64,000 nt of DNA from Devosia epidermidihirudinis (GTDB taxonomy: Bacteria > Pseudomonadota > Alphaproteobacteria > Rhizobiales > Devosiaceae): positions 62,001 to 126,000 of the forward strand of contig NZ_LANJ01000019.1 in NCBI RefSeq assembly GCF_000971295.1, written 5' to 3'. A model generated the notes under the pieces. It ran no database searches, had not been told where the DNA came from, and saw nothing but the letters and a program-made list of their open reading frames with translations. Of this stretch, positions 33,390-43,931 are shown piece by piece. How positions within the stretch are numbered: the first letter of the stretch is position 1; each line of letters starts with the position of its first letter. The translations under genes and the position numbers were made by a program.

Positions 33390-34199
33390 GTGTCGGAGAG
33401 GGTGAACGACGTGCTGGCGCAAATCCGGGCATCGCTGAATGAAATGAGCGCTTCCGAGCGCAAGGTGGCTGAAACCGTTCTGGCCAATGTGCAGGCGGTG
33501 ATTTCGTGGTCTCTGGCCGATGCCGCCAAGATTGCCGGGGTCAGCGAGCCGACCGTGCTGCGGTTCTGCCGCCGCCTCGGCATTGATGGTTATTCCGAGT
33601 TCCGCCTGAAGTTTGCGCAGGCGGTGGCTGTCATGGTGCAGACCCCGCCCCGCGATCCCAATACGTCCAAGGACCCTATTCGCAGCATTCTGGCCGAGGC
33701 CTGCCAGCGCTCGATCGCGGCGATCAATGACCTGACCCTGGACTTCGACAGCGCGCCGGTTATCGCCGCGGTGGACGTGCTGACGGCGGCGCGCCGGGTG
33801 GACATTTATGGCCACGGCGCCTCCGGCTTTTTGGCGGGAGAAACACAGATCCGCCTCGCCCGGCTCGGCCTGTTGAGCACGGCCTATGCCGACCCGGCCC
33901 TGCAGATGTTTTCGTCGCTGTCGCTGACGCCATCGGATGCGGTGCTGGTGCTGTCCTTCTCCGGCGTCACCACCTACCCCATGCCCAATATTGAAGTGGC
34001 GCGCACGGCAGGCGCCAAGGTCATCTCCATGTGTCCAACGGGCTCGCCCCTGGCGCAGGCTGGCGATATCAATATCCCGATCAATGCCTTCCGCCAGAAA
34101 AGCCCGTTCGGCTTTGTGCCGACGGAGCGCGTTGCGCTCTCGGTGATGATCGATGTGCTGATCAACATCATCAGCGATCAGCTCGGCCAGCAGACCTGA
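33390..34199 (+). CDS. MurR/RpiR-family transcriptional regulator
   Basis: 269 residues. N-terminal RpiR helix-turn-helix domain (LNEMSASERKVAETVLAN, SLADAAKIAGVSEPTVLRFCRRLG) and a C-terminal SIS sugar-phosphate-sensing domain (YGHGASGFLAGETQIRLARLG, VLVLSFSGVTTYP). It starts at GTG 33390, 21 nt after the phosphatase. SIS regulators respond to phosphosugars, which agrees with a substrate for the upstream operon that yields a sugar or inositol phosphate. It also lies just upstream of the third ABC importer. Confidence 0.9.
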   Translation: MSERVNDVLAQIRASLNEMSASERKVAETVLANVQAVISWSLADAAKIAGVSEPTVLRFCRRLGIDGYSEFRLKFAQAVAVMVQTPPRDPNTSKDPIRSILAEACQRSIAAINDLTLDFDSAPVIAAVDVLTAARRVDIYGHGASGFLAGETQIRLARLGLLSTAYADPALQMFSSLSLTPSDAVLVLSFSGVTTYPMPNIEVARTAGAKVISMCPTGSPLAQAGDINIPINAFRQKSPFGFVPTERVALSVMIDVLINIISDQLGQQT

Positions 34200-34544
34200 T
34201 CTGACTGTTTGGCAACGACAAGCCGGCTATCCACGAGTTTCTGCCGGCTATTCGCGCTCACGGAAATTTTTCTGACACAGATGGAAGAAATGTCGGCTGG
34301 GCTCCGTATACGAGGCATGCCAAGTGCAGGCTCTCGTATAGTTTCCCGGCGAAGCAGAATTACGAAGTACCCATCAGAAATATTTCCTACATTTTCAGAT
34401 ATTACCGAAAACATCTCACCGCAAAATCGAATGCTGGCCATATTTGGCGCAATTGATTTGAGAGGTGAACTAGGCTTTCGTGTGACTTAAGCCTCCCACT
34501 AGACGAATTTGAGGAGGCACTAGTTAAGGAACGGAGAGAACTAG
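34200..34544. other. Regulatory region upstream of the third family-5 importer
   Basis: 345 nt, more AT-rich than its surroundings, without a believable gene; the one 93-codon frame in it lacks a Shine-Dalgarno and family features. It contains a 10-bp palindrome GAAATATTTC at 34377-34386, a related imperfect GAAATTTTTC at 34263-34272, and a GGAGAG ribosome-binding site before the ATG at 34545. The GAAA/TTTC sites may be operators for the RpiR-type regulator. This is inference only. Confidence 0.45.
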
Positions 34545-36122
34545 ATGCAGAAGTCACTCGCAGGCCTTACGGCTGCGCTTATCGCCTCGACTATGCTTGT
34601 CGGGGCTGCCAATGCTGAGACCATCCGGTGGGCGCGCGCCTCTGATGCGCTGACCCTGGACCCTCACTCGCAGAACCAGGGCGTGACCCACACTTTCGCC
34701 CACCACATCTATGAAACCCTGCTCGACCGCGACAGCGACGGCAATTTGCAGCCACGTCTGGCGACCGAATGGTTCGTCAAGGACGGCGACCCTACCGTCT
34801 GGGTGTTCAAGCTGCGCGAAGGCGTCAAGTTCCACAACGGCGCTGACTTCACCGCTGAAGACGTGGTCTTCTCGTTCAACCGCGCGCGCTCGGACGGCTC
34901 CAACCTCAAGCAGCTGCATGCTGAAGTGGCCGAAGTCACCGCCATCGACGACCACACCGTCGAAATCCAGATGATCGGCCCTTCCCCGCTCTATCCAAAC
35001 AACATCACCAACACCTTCGTGATGGATAAGGACTGGTCCGAAGAGCACAGCCTGCAGAACGTGCAGGACTTTGCCGCTGGCGAGAGCAACTACGCCGTTC
35101 TCAACACCAACGGCACCGGCCCTTATGTGCTGAAGTCCCGCGAAGTGGACGTGCAGTCCGTGCTGACCGCGTTTGAAGGCCACTGGGCCGACGCGCCAGC
35201 CGTTACCGAAATCGTCTACCTGCCAATCACCGATGCGGCGACCCGTATCGCAGCGCTGCTCTCGGGCGACGTTGATCTGGTGCAGGACGTTCCAGTGCAG
35301 GACATTGAGCGTCTGCGCAATTCGGCCGGCTTCAAGATCGAAACCGGTCCAGAGAACCGTTTCATCTATTTCGGCTACCGCTTTGGCGAAGAGCCGCTGA
35401 AGTCGTCCAACATCACCGACAGCAACCCGATCAACAATACGCTAGTGCGTGAAGCCATCGAACTGGCGCTCGATCGCGATGCGATCAAGCAGGTCGTGAT
35501 GCGTGGCAACTCGATCCCAACCGGTATCCCGAACCCACCATTCGTGAACGGCTGGACCGCAGAGCTCGACGCCTATCCAAAGCCCGACCTCGAAAAGGCC
35601 AAGGCGCTGCTGGCTGAAGCCGGCTATCCAGATGGCTTCTCGATCACGCTCGACACGCCGAACAACCGCTATGTCAACGACGAGGCGATCTCGACAGCCC
35701 TCGTGGGCATGCTCGGCCAGATCGGCATCAAGGTGACCCTCGCCTCGCGTCCAGTAGCCGAACACTCGCCACTGGTCATCAACAACCAGAGCGACTTCTA
35801 CCTGCTCGGCTGGGGCGTTCCGACCTTTGACTCGGCCTATGTGTTCAACGACCTCGTGCACACCAAGACCGACAAGCACGGCACCTACAATGGCGGCCTC
35901 TACTCCAACCCAGAACTCGATGAGAAGATCATTGCGCTGGGCACCGAGACCGATCTGGATGCTCGCAATGCGAGCATTGCCGAGATCTGGGCCGTGGTGA
36001 AGGCAGACCGCGTTCTGCTGCCGATCCACAACCAGGTGCTGTCCTACGCCATGCGTGAGGGCATGACCCTGCCGGTCCATCCGGAAGATCAGCCACGCAT
36101 GACCACGGTCACGTTCCAGTAG
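34545..36122 (+). CDS. Family-5 ABC transporter solute-binding protein (normal domain order)
   Basis: 525 residues with a Sec signal peptide (cleavage after AANA, about residue 24). Canonical order: LREGVKFHNGADFTAEDVVFSF at about 90-111, GTGPYVL in the middle, VREAIELALDRDAI at about 300-313, then the C-terminal lobe. Proline codon CCA is frequent, as in the pstS gene, which suggests strong expression. It opens the third importer operon (34545-39786). The ligand is probably a peptide, but unassigned. Confidence 0.93.
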   Translation: MQKSLAGLTAALIASTMLVGAANAETIRWARASDALTLDPHSQNQGVTHTFAHHIYETLLDRDSDGNLQPRLATEWFVKDGDPTVWVFKLREGVKFHNGADFTAEDVVFSFNRARSDGSNLKQLHAEVAEVTAIDDHTVEIQMIGPSPLYPNNITNTFVMDKDWSEEHSLQNVQDFAAGESNYAVLNTNGTGPYVLKSREVDVQSVLTAFEGHWADAPAVTEIVYLPITDAATRIAALLSGDVDLVQDVPVQDIERLRNSAGFKIETGPENRFIYFGYRFGEEPLKSSNITDSNPINNTLVREAIELALDRDAIKQVVMRGNSIPTGIPNPPFVNGWTAELDAYPKPDLEKAKALLAEAGYPDGFSITLDTPNNRYVNDEAISTALVGMLGQIGIKVTLASRPVAEHSPLVINNQSDFYLLGWGVPTFDSAYVFNDLVHTKTDKHGTYNGGLYSNPELDEKIIALGTETDLDARNASIAEIWAVVKADRVLLPIHNQVLSYAMREGMTLPVHPEDQPRMTTVTFQ

Positions 36123-36138
36123 TCTTTCCTGCAAGTCC

Positions 36139-36183
36139 AGAACCGCCGCACGCCACCTTTCTCGGGGATGTTGCGGCGGTTCT
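36139..36183 (+). terminator. Intercistronic terminator/attenuator after the third binding-protein gene
   Basis: A perfect 11-bp stem (AGAACCGCCGC and complement) with a 23-nt loop, followed by CAATTTT. It lies between binding protein and permease, so it probably sets the usual excess of binding protein over membrane subunits. Confidence 0.7.
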
Positions 36184-36201
36184 CAATTTTGGAGGGACAC
36201 C

Positions 36202-37182
36202 GTGCTCGCCTTCGTTGTTCGACGACTCTTGCAGTCCGTCATCGTCATGCTTGTCGTGGCGTTCATTGCCTTCCTGGTGTTCCGATATGTCGGTGACCCT
36301 GTCACCTCGATGCTCGGCCAGGATTCCACCATTGCTGACCATGAAGAGCTGCGGGAGCGGCTCGGGCTCAACCAACCCTTCTACATCCAGTTTTATCACT
36401 TCGTGACCAATGCCCTGCAGGGCCAGTTCGGCATTTCCTACCGCCTGCAACAGCCGGTCGCCAAGCTGATCATGGAGCGCCTGCCGGCAACCATCGAGCT
36501 GGCACTGGCTTCGGCCACCATCGCGCTCGTCGGCGGCGTGGTCATGGGCATCTACACCGCCCTGCGCCCCCGCGCTTTCACCAGCGGCGTCATCATGACG
36601 GCATCGCTGATTGGCGTGTCGCTGCCGACATTCCTGATCGGCATCGGCCTGATCTACGTCTTCGCCGTCGAGCTCAAAGTGCTGCCATCGTTTGGTCGTG
36701 GCACGGTGACCGATATCGGCTGGTGGCGGACGGGGCTTCTCACGGAGTCCGGCCTGCGCTCGCTGATCCTGCCAGCCATTACCCTGTCGCTGTTCCAGCT
36801 CACGCTGATCATGCGACTGGTTCGCGCCGAAATGCTCGAAGTGCTGCGCACCGACTATATCCGCTTTGCCAGAGCACGCGGATTGTCGACGCGGGCCATC
36901 AATTTCGGCCATGCGCTGCGCAATACCATGGTGCCGGTGATCACCATTACCGGCCTGCAGCTGGGTTCGGTCATCGCCTTCGCCATCATCACCGAGACGG
37001 TGTTCCAGTGGCCCGGCGTCGGCTCGCTCTTCGTCAACTCGGTTCAGGTCGTCGACGTGCCGGTGATGGCTGCCTATCTGGTCTTCGTGGCCCTCGTCTT
37101 CGTCGTGATCAATCTGTTCGTCGACATCCTCTATTTCATCGTCGATCCGCGCCTGCGCGACGGCGTCCGCAGCGGGAAATAG
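36202..37182 (+). CDS. ABC transporter permease (DppB/OppB type)
   Basis: 326 residues starting at GTG 36202 after GGAGGG. It shows the DppB N-terminus (LAFVVRRLLQSVIVMLVV), LGLNQPFYIQFYHFV, GQFGISYRL and the coupling loop ARARGLSTRAINFGHALRN. It forms a pore with the next gene product. Confidence 0.93.
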   Translation: MLAFVVRRLLQSVIVMLVVAFIAFLVFRYVGDPVTSMLGQDSTIADHEELRERLGLNQPFYIQFYHFVTNALQGQFGISYRLQQPVAKLIMERLPATIELALASATIALVGGVVMGIYTALRPRAFTSGVIMTASLIGVSLPTFLIGIGLIYVFAVELKVLPSFGRGTVTDIGWWRTGLLTESGLRSLILPAITLSLFQLTLIMRLVRAEMLEVLRTDYIRFARARGLSTRAINFGHALRNTMVPVITITGLQLGSVIAFAIITETVFQWPGVGSLFVNSVQVVDVPVMAAYLVFVALVFVVINLFVDILYFIVDPRLRDGVRSGK

Positions 37183-37186
37183 CCCC

Positions 37187-38145
37187 ATGACAGACCTGCC
37201 GCACAGCCCCGAACAACCAGTCGTTGCCGCAAAGGTGTCGCGCTGGAAGATGTTCCTGGCTTCTGACATCTTCTGGTCCTACCGGCGCTCGCCGGTGACC
37301 ATCCTTGCCTCCATCATCGCCCTTATTCTGGTGCTGATGGCGGTCTTCGCGCCCCTTCTGGCGCCATACGATCCGTTCAACCCCGCCACGCTCAACCTCA
37401 TGGACGGCATGACGGCGCCGAACACCGAGTCCTACACCGGCAAATACTTCGCCTTCGGCAGCGACAATCAGGGCCGCGACGTGCTGTCCTCGATCATGTA
37501 CGGCAGCCGCGTATCGCTGTTCGTCGGCTTCGCCGCCACCATGTTCGCCATGGTGATGGGCGTCGGCCTCGGCCTTGTGGCTGGCTATTTTGGCGGCCTC
37601 TGGGATGCCTTCATCATGCGCGTTGCTGACGTGCAGCTGAGCTTCCCGGCCATCCTCATCGCCCTGCTGATCTTCGGTGTCGCCCGTGGCGTCATTCCGG
37701 CCAATCAACAGGAAGGTGCGGCCATCTGGGTGCTGATCTTTGCCATCGGCCTCGCCAACTGGGCACAGTTCGCCCGTACCGTTCGCGGTGCAACCATGGT
37801 GGAACGGCAGAAGGACTATGTGGCTGCCGCCCGCATTCTGGGCGTCAATCCGTTCCTGATCCTGCTCCGCCACGTGCTGCCAAACGTGCTCGGCCCCGTG
37901 CTGGTTATCGGCACCATCGGGCTGGCTCTGGCTATCATCGAGGAGGCGACGCTGTCCTATCTCGGCGTCGGCGTTCCACCGACACAGCCATCCTTGGGCA
38001 CGCTGATCCGCATCGGCCAGCAGTTCCTGTTCTCGGGCGAATGGTGGATCCTGCTGTTCCCGGCCATCACCCTCATCCTGCTAGCCCTGTCGGTCAACCT
38101 GCTCGGTGACTGGCTGCGCGATGCCCTCAATCCGAAGTTGCGCTG

Positions 38146-38146
<1 letters not shown>
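37187..38146 (+). CDS. ABC transporter permease (DppC/OppC type)
   Basis: 319 residues with a single N-terminal helix, the FAFGSDNQGRDVLSSIMYGS motif, further helices, and the coupling loop AARILGVNPFLILLRHVLPN. It lies 4 nt after the DppB-type gene, and its stop overlaps the ATG of the fused ATPase by one base. Confidence 0.93.
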
Positions 38147-39786
<1,640 letters not shown>

Positions 39787-39791
39787 GGCGG

Positions 39792-40457
39792 ATGACTCTC
39801 GTGGACACTCTCGAAACGCAACGCCGCCGTCACATCATCGATTGCACCATCAATGTCTTGGTGCGCGATGGCGTGGCGGGGACGTCGCTCTCGCGAGTGG
39901 CCCGCGAGGCCAAGGTCGCCAAGGGCATCATCTGCTACTATTTCAAAAGCAAGGACGGCCTCTATGACGCCGTCCTGACCAGCGTGCGCGAACGCACGGT
40001 GGCCGCCGCCATCGCCAAGATCGAGCGGCTGGAAGACGCCTGGGAGCGGATTTCCGCCTTCGTCGCCGCCTATGTTGCCCATGTCCGCGACCACCGCGCC
40101 GAAATCCTCGCCCTGCGCCACCTGGCCTCGACCAAGGCGGGGGGCAGCGCCGCCTCTGACCATCTCTCCGTCTGGCGCGAGCAACAGGCCTGGCTGGCCG
40201 ATGCCTTGGCCGAGGGACAGGAGACCGGCGCTTTCAAGGAGTTCGACGTGGACATTGTCGCCAATGCCATGTCGGGGGCCATCGAAAGCGGCCTGCTCCA
40301 GTGGGCGCATGATCCGGAGACCGATCTCGAGCACCGCGCCGATCAATTGCTGGCGCTGTTTGAGCCGGGTGTGCGAGACACCCAGTTTGACCCGGTTCGA
40401 CAAAATCCGCATCTTGAGGGGAACACCCAATCCGGCACGGACCATGGCACCCCGTAA
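39792..40457 (+). CDS. TetR-family transcriptional regulator (BetI-like)
   Basis: 221 residues. The N-terminal helix-turn-helix contains INVLVRDGVAGTSLSRVAREAKVAKGIICYYF broken as GTSLSRVAREAKVAKG and YYFKSKDGLYDAV. The C-terminal part is a helical ligand domain. It begins 5 nt after the fused ATPase and overlaps the sigma-factor gene by 14 nt. ATG 39792 has GAGGCGG immediately upstream; GTG 39801 is an alternative. It could respond to a small molecule brought in by the importer. Confidence 0.88.
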   Translation: MTLVDTLETQRRRHIIDCTINVLVRDGVAGTSLSRVAREAKVAKGIICYYFKSKDGLYDAVLTSVRERTVAAAIAKIERLEDAWERISAFVAAYVAHVRDHRAEILALRHLASTKAGGSAASDHLSVWREQQAWLADALAEGQETGAFKEFDVDIVANAMSGAIESGLLQWAHDPETDLEHRADQLLALFEPGVRDTQFDPVRQNPHLEGNTQSGTDHGTP

Positions 40458-40962
40458 GCTCCGCAAATCAGATGTGCTCGACGAGCTGCCTGCATTGCGG
40501 CGCTATGCACTCAGCCTGACGCGCCACGCCGTCGATGCCGAAGACCTGGTGCATGACACGCTGGTGCGCGCCATCGAGCGCAGCTCGACATTTCGCTCGG
40601 ATGGCAATCTGCGCGGTTGGCTACTGTCGATCCTGCACAATCTGCATGTCGATGGTCGCCGTTCTGGCGCCAGCGCAGCGGGGCGCGACGGCGAGTTTGC
40701 GGCCCGTACGGGCGAGAACCTGCCACCCAATCAGTTTGACAATCTTCGGTTGGCGCAAGTGCGTCGCGCGTTTGATCTGCTGCCAGAGCAACAACGCGAG
40801 GCAATGCATCTCGTGACCATCGAAGGTTTGAGCTATGACGAGGCCGCGGCGGTGCTCGGCGTGCCTTCGGGAACGGTGATGTCGCGGATTTCGCGTGGCC
40901 GCGAGGCCCTGCGCCGTTGGGAAAGCGGACCATCCCTGCAATTGGTCAAAGGAGGCGAGTGA
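40444..40962 (+). CDS. ECF-type RNA polymerase sigma factor
   Basis: 172 residues with region 2 (LRRYALSLTRHAVDAEDLVH, then LVRAIERSSTF) and region 4 (LLPEQQREAMHLVTIEGLSY, DEAAAVLGVPSGTVMSRISR). It overlaps the TetR gene by 14 nt and its anti-sigma gene by one base (TGATG). It is most probably held inactive by the membrane protein encoded next. Its regulon and signal are unknown. Confidence 0.92.
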   Translation: MAPRKLRKSDVLDELPALRRYALSLTRHAVDAEDLVHDTLVRAIERSSTFRSDGNLRGWLLSILHNLHVDGRRSGASAAGRDGEFAARTGENLPPNQFDNLRLAQVRRAFDLLPEQQREAMHLVTIEGLSYDEAAAVLGVPSGTVMSRISRGREALRRWESGPSLQLVKGGE

Positions 40963-41723
40963 TGCCAAATATCGAACCCGTCGATCCGGTTGAACTTGCC
41001 GCCTATGTCGACGATCAGCTCGACGTGAGCCGCCGCATCGCGGTGGAGCACTGGCTGTCACAAAACCCAGGTGCGGCAGCCGACGTCATGGCCGACCTGC
41101 GCCTTCGAGACGAGTTGCGCTTTCTGCGCGGGAGCGACGACGCACAGGGATCAGCCGAGAACGAGGCCCTCGCCCGCCGTCTCGGTGGGCGTCTGCAACG
41201 CGATGGCTTTATCCGGCGCGTGCGCCCGCTTCTTGCCGCTTCGCTGCTGCTGACCATCGGCTGGTTCGCCCATGGCCAGGTGGGCAATACGACCGCCCTC
41301 GCGTCCAGCACCGTGCCGGAATACGTCTCGGCAGCGCTTGAGGCGCATTACGTCACCGAACTGCGCGCCAAGATGCATTCGCAGGTGCGAGCGACGGAAT
41401 ACGACCCTGCCGAGCTGTTGGCCGAGACCGAAATCGAGCTGCCGGCCCTGCCGGCTGGCTGGGCCATCACCGACGTTCAGGTCTACCCCTCCGAGTTCGG
41501 GGCAAGCGTTGAAGTGGCGGTTAATTCAGACGACCTCGGCGCCATTTCGATCTTTGCGGCGCGCCCCGGCAAATACCTCGTGGCCGCCCCCGTGACCCGA
41601 CGGGTCGGCGCTACCACGACCGCTTACTGGCAGCTCGGCGACACCGCCTATACGCTCGTCGCCTCCTCTGCCCCGCAAGACGTGGCGCGCGCGGCAACAG
41701 CCCTGTTCGAGTCCATGCATTAG
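40962..41723 (+). CDS. Membrane-anchored anti-sigma factor
   Basis: 253 residues. A cytoplasmic N-terminal domain (about 1-85: ELAAYVDDQLDVSRRIAVEHWL) is typical of RsiW-like anti-sigmas but without the zinc-binding His/Cys set. One membrane helix follows (RPLLAASLLLTIGWFAHG, about 88-105), then a periplasmic domain. ATG 40962 overlaps the sigma-factor stop, the usual sigma/anti-sigma coupling. Release of the sigma factor would follow an envelope signal. Confidence 0.87.
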   Translation: MPNIEPVDPVELAAYVDDQLDVSRRIAVEHWLSQNPGAAADVMADLRLRDELRFLRGSDDAQGSAENEALARRLGGRLQRDGFIRRVRPLLAASLLLTIGWFAHGQVGNTTALASSTVPEYVSAALEAHYVTELRAKMHSQVRATEYDPAELLAETEIELPALPAGWAITDVQVYPSEFGASVEVAVNSDDLGAISIFAARPGKYLVAAPVTRRVGATTTAYWQLGDTAYTLVASSAPQDVARAATALFESMH

Positions 41724-41774
41724 GCATCGGTTTTGCGCTAGAAGGACAATGTCCAGCCCGCCGGAGAGCACACA

Positions 41775-42785
41775 ATGACCATGCAAGCCCTTGTCCTGAA
41801 CCGCTATGGTGGACCGGAGGGAACTGCCATGACCAGCGTGCCGCGCCCGCGCCCATCCGGCAAAGAGCTGCTGGTGCGCGTGCATGCTGCCGGGCTGAAT
41901 CCGGTCGATTTCAAGACCCGCCAGGGCCAGATCAAGCTGATCCATAATTACGCGCTGCCAACGATCCTCGGCAATGAGCTGGCGGGCGTGGTGGCTGAGT
42001 GTGGCGAAGACGTCACCCACTTTGCCGTGGGCGACCGTGTGTTCGCGCGCATGCCCAAGGACAGCATGGGCGCCTTTGCCGAATACGCCATCGTTCCAGA
42101 AGACTGCGCCGCCAAACTCCCGGCGACGATTGATTTCAAAACCGCCGCAGGCGTTCCTCTCGCAGGACTCACAGCATTGCAGGCCCTGCGCGACGAGCTT
42201 GGACTGAAGCAGTGAAGCCGGGTCTTTATTCCCGGCGGCGCTGGCGGCGTGGGTACATTTGCTATCCAGATCGCCAAATGGCTGGGTGCGGAGGTAACCA
42301 CGACGGCCTCCCCACGCGGCAAGGGTCTGGTCGAACGACTGGGCGCCGATGTGGTGATCGACTACACGACGCAGCGGTTCGAGGACCACGTCAGGGACAT
42401 GGACGGCGTCTTCGATCTGCTCGGCGGCGACACATTGACGAAGTCATTCAGTGTGGTGAAACCGGGCGCCATGGTTGTGTCGATCGCTGGCATGCCGGAG
42501 CCGGCCACAGCGCAGAAGGACTTGAAGCGGGGCTTGGGCCTCACCGCCCTATTCTGGCTGGCAAGCTTTGGCCTGCGGCGCAGTGCCAAGCGCCACAATG
42601 CGCGCTATCGCTACCTGTTCATGCATCCCAGCGGCGCTGAACTTGCCGAGCTGGCCCGCCTGATTGAGTCTGGCACCCTCACCCCGATCATCGACAGGGT
42701 GTTTCCCTTCGCCGAAATCAACGACGCCTTCGCCTACCTTGAGACGGGTCGCGCCAAGGGCAAGGTTATCGTGACGATGGTTTGA
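41775..42785 (+). pseudogene. Zinc-independent quinone/NADPH oxidoreductase (MDR family) interrupted by one in-frame TGA
   Basis: The frame encodes a normal-length (about 335-residue) quinone oxidoreductase: GroES-like N-terminal half (LVRVHAAGLNPVDFKTRQG, ILGNELAGVVAECGED), then the NADPH motif FIPGGAGGVGTFAIQIA and the usual C-terminus (GRAKGKVIVTM). Codon 147 (42213-42215) is TGA, and both halves are in the same frame. The stop stands where relatives have LKPGQ-VFI, and TGA is one base from the GGA glycine codon. So a single nonsense mutation, or a sequencing error, is likely. A GTG at 42249 could start the second half but would give an incomplete enzyme. Confidence 0.85.
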
Positions 42786-42786
42786 T

Positions 42787-43785
42787 CTAGCGCGTCGGAG
42801 CTGGGCCGGTGCTTTCTCGCGTGATGATCCGGGCATCGAGTTCGACATGCCTGCCATTGCCCTCGGAGGCGATCTGCGCCTGCATCAGCGCCCAGGCCTG
42901 AGCGGCAATCTCCTCAATGGGCTGCGCAACGACGCTGATCGACGGCCGCAAGACGTCCATCCAGGGGGCGTCGTCAAAGCCCAGCAGAGAAATATCGTCG
43001 GGCATGGCCAGCCGCGCATCCTGCAGCGCACGCAGTGTGCCCAGAGTAGCGATACCGCTGGCGGTGAGGATCGCCGTTGGCCGCGCGAGCGCCAGCTCGG
43101 CATTGAGCTGATCTGCGGTTTCCCGCGCGGTCAGGCCAACTTCGATCACCCTCGCCCTTATGCCGTCCTTGCCCAGCGCCGCGGCCTCAAAACCTTCGGC
43201 ACGCAAATTGGTGTTCCAGATCGAGCGCGAGTTCACCACCAGCCAGATATCGCGATGGCCGAGATCATAAAGATAATCCACCGCCAGCTTCACCGCGCCG
43301 ACATTATCCAGCGCCACCGACGGCAGGCCTTCGGTGGGGCGAATACGGTCGACAACGATCAGCGGCGTTTCAGGATCATGCGAACCAGACCAGGTGGCCG
43401 TGGGCACCATGAAGACGCCCCGTACCCGATTGGCATAGAGCGTCTCAAGCTTGGCGGCCTCGTCGCGACCATCTTCACGGGTTTCCAGCACCAGCACGTC
43501 AAAGCCGTTGCGCTCGGCGATGCTGACGATGTTCTGCATAATGTCGCAGAAGAACGGATTATCCAGCGCCGGAATGCAGAGCCCGAAGGTCCGTGGCGTA
43601 TTGCGGCGCAGATTGGCGGCAACGAGATTGCGACGATAGCCCAATTGCTTGGCCGCCTCGAGCACGCGCTCCTTGAGGTCAGCACCAACGGATGGGCGAT
43701 CGGACAGGGCGTTCGACGCCGTGCCCAGCGAGACGCCGGCAGCGGCGGCAATGTCTTTGATCGTCACTGCTCGAGCGCGAGCCAT
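42787..43785 (-). CDS. LacI-family transcriptional regulator of the sugar ABC operon
   Basis: 332 residues with an N-terminal LacI helix-turn-helix (TIKDIAAAAGVSLGTASNAL) followed by a hinge and a sugar-binding periplasmic-type domain (TFGLCIPALDNPFFCDIMQN, LLGFDDAPW). The start at 43785 is preferred over ATG 43800 because of an AGGAAG 5 nt upstream. It is the last gene of the minus-strand operon 48416-42787. It very probably binds the ATGAAACGTTTCAT sites at 48551 and 47567. Confidence 0.9.
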   Translation of the reverse strand: MARARAVTIKDIAAAAGVSLGTASNALSDRPSVGADLKERVLEAAKQLGYRRNLVAANLRRNTPRTFGLCIPALDNPFFCDIMQNIVSIAERNGFDVLVLETREDGRDEAAKLETLYANRVRGVFMVPTATWSGSHDPETPLIVVDRIRPTEGLPSVALDNVGAVKLAVDYLYDLGHRDIWLVVNSRSIWNTNLRAEGFEAAALGKDGIRARVIEVGLTARETADQLNAELALARPTAILTASGIATLGTLRALQDARLAMPDDISLLGFDDAPWMDVLRPSISVVAQPIEEIAAQAWALMQAQIASEGNGRHVELDARIITRESTGPAPTR

Positions 43786-43931
43786 GCCGCTTCCTCGCAT
43801 AATCGGTTCATGGCGGGCTATGGCCTGCCAGCCTGGCTGTCAATTGGCGCTGCCTGAAACAATCAGGGCGCCATCACCTCAATAGCGATGACGCCCCGTT
43901 CGGTCGATGGCCCATGGGCCATCTCGTCAGA

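Noticed and set aside
42213..42215. TGA as selenocysteine codon
   Set aside because: The position corresponds to a glycine in a loop, not a redox-active cysteine, and no SECIS-like structure was noticed just downstream. Nonsense mutation or read error is simpler.
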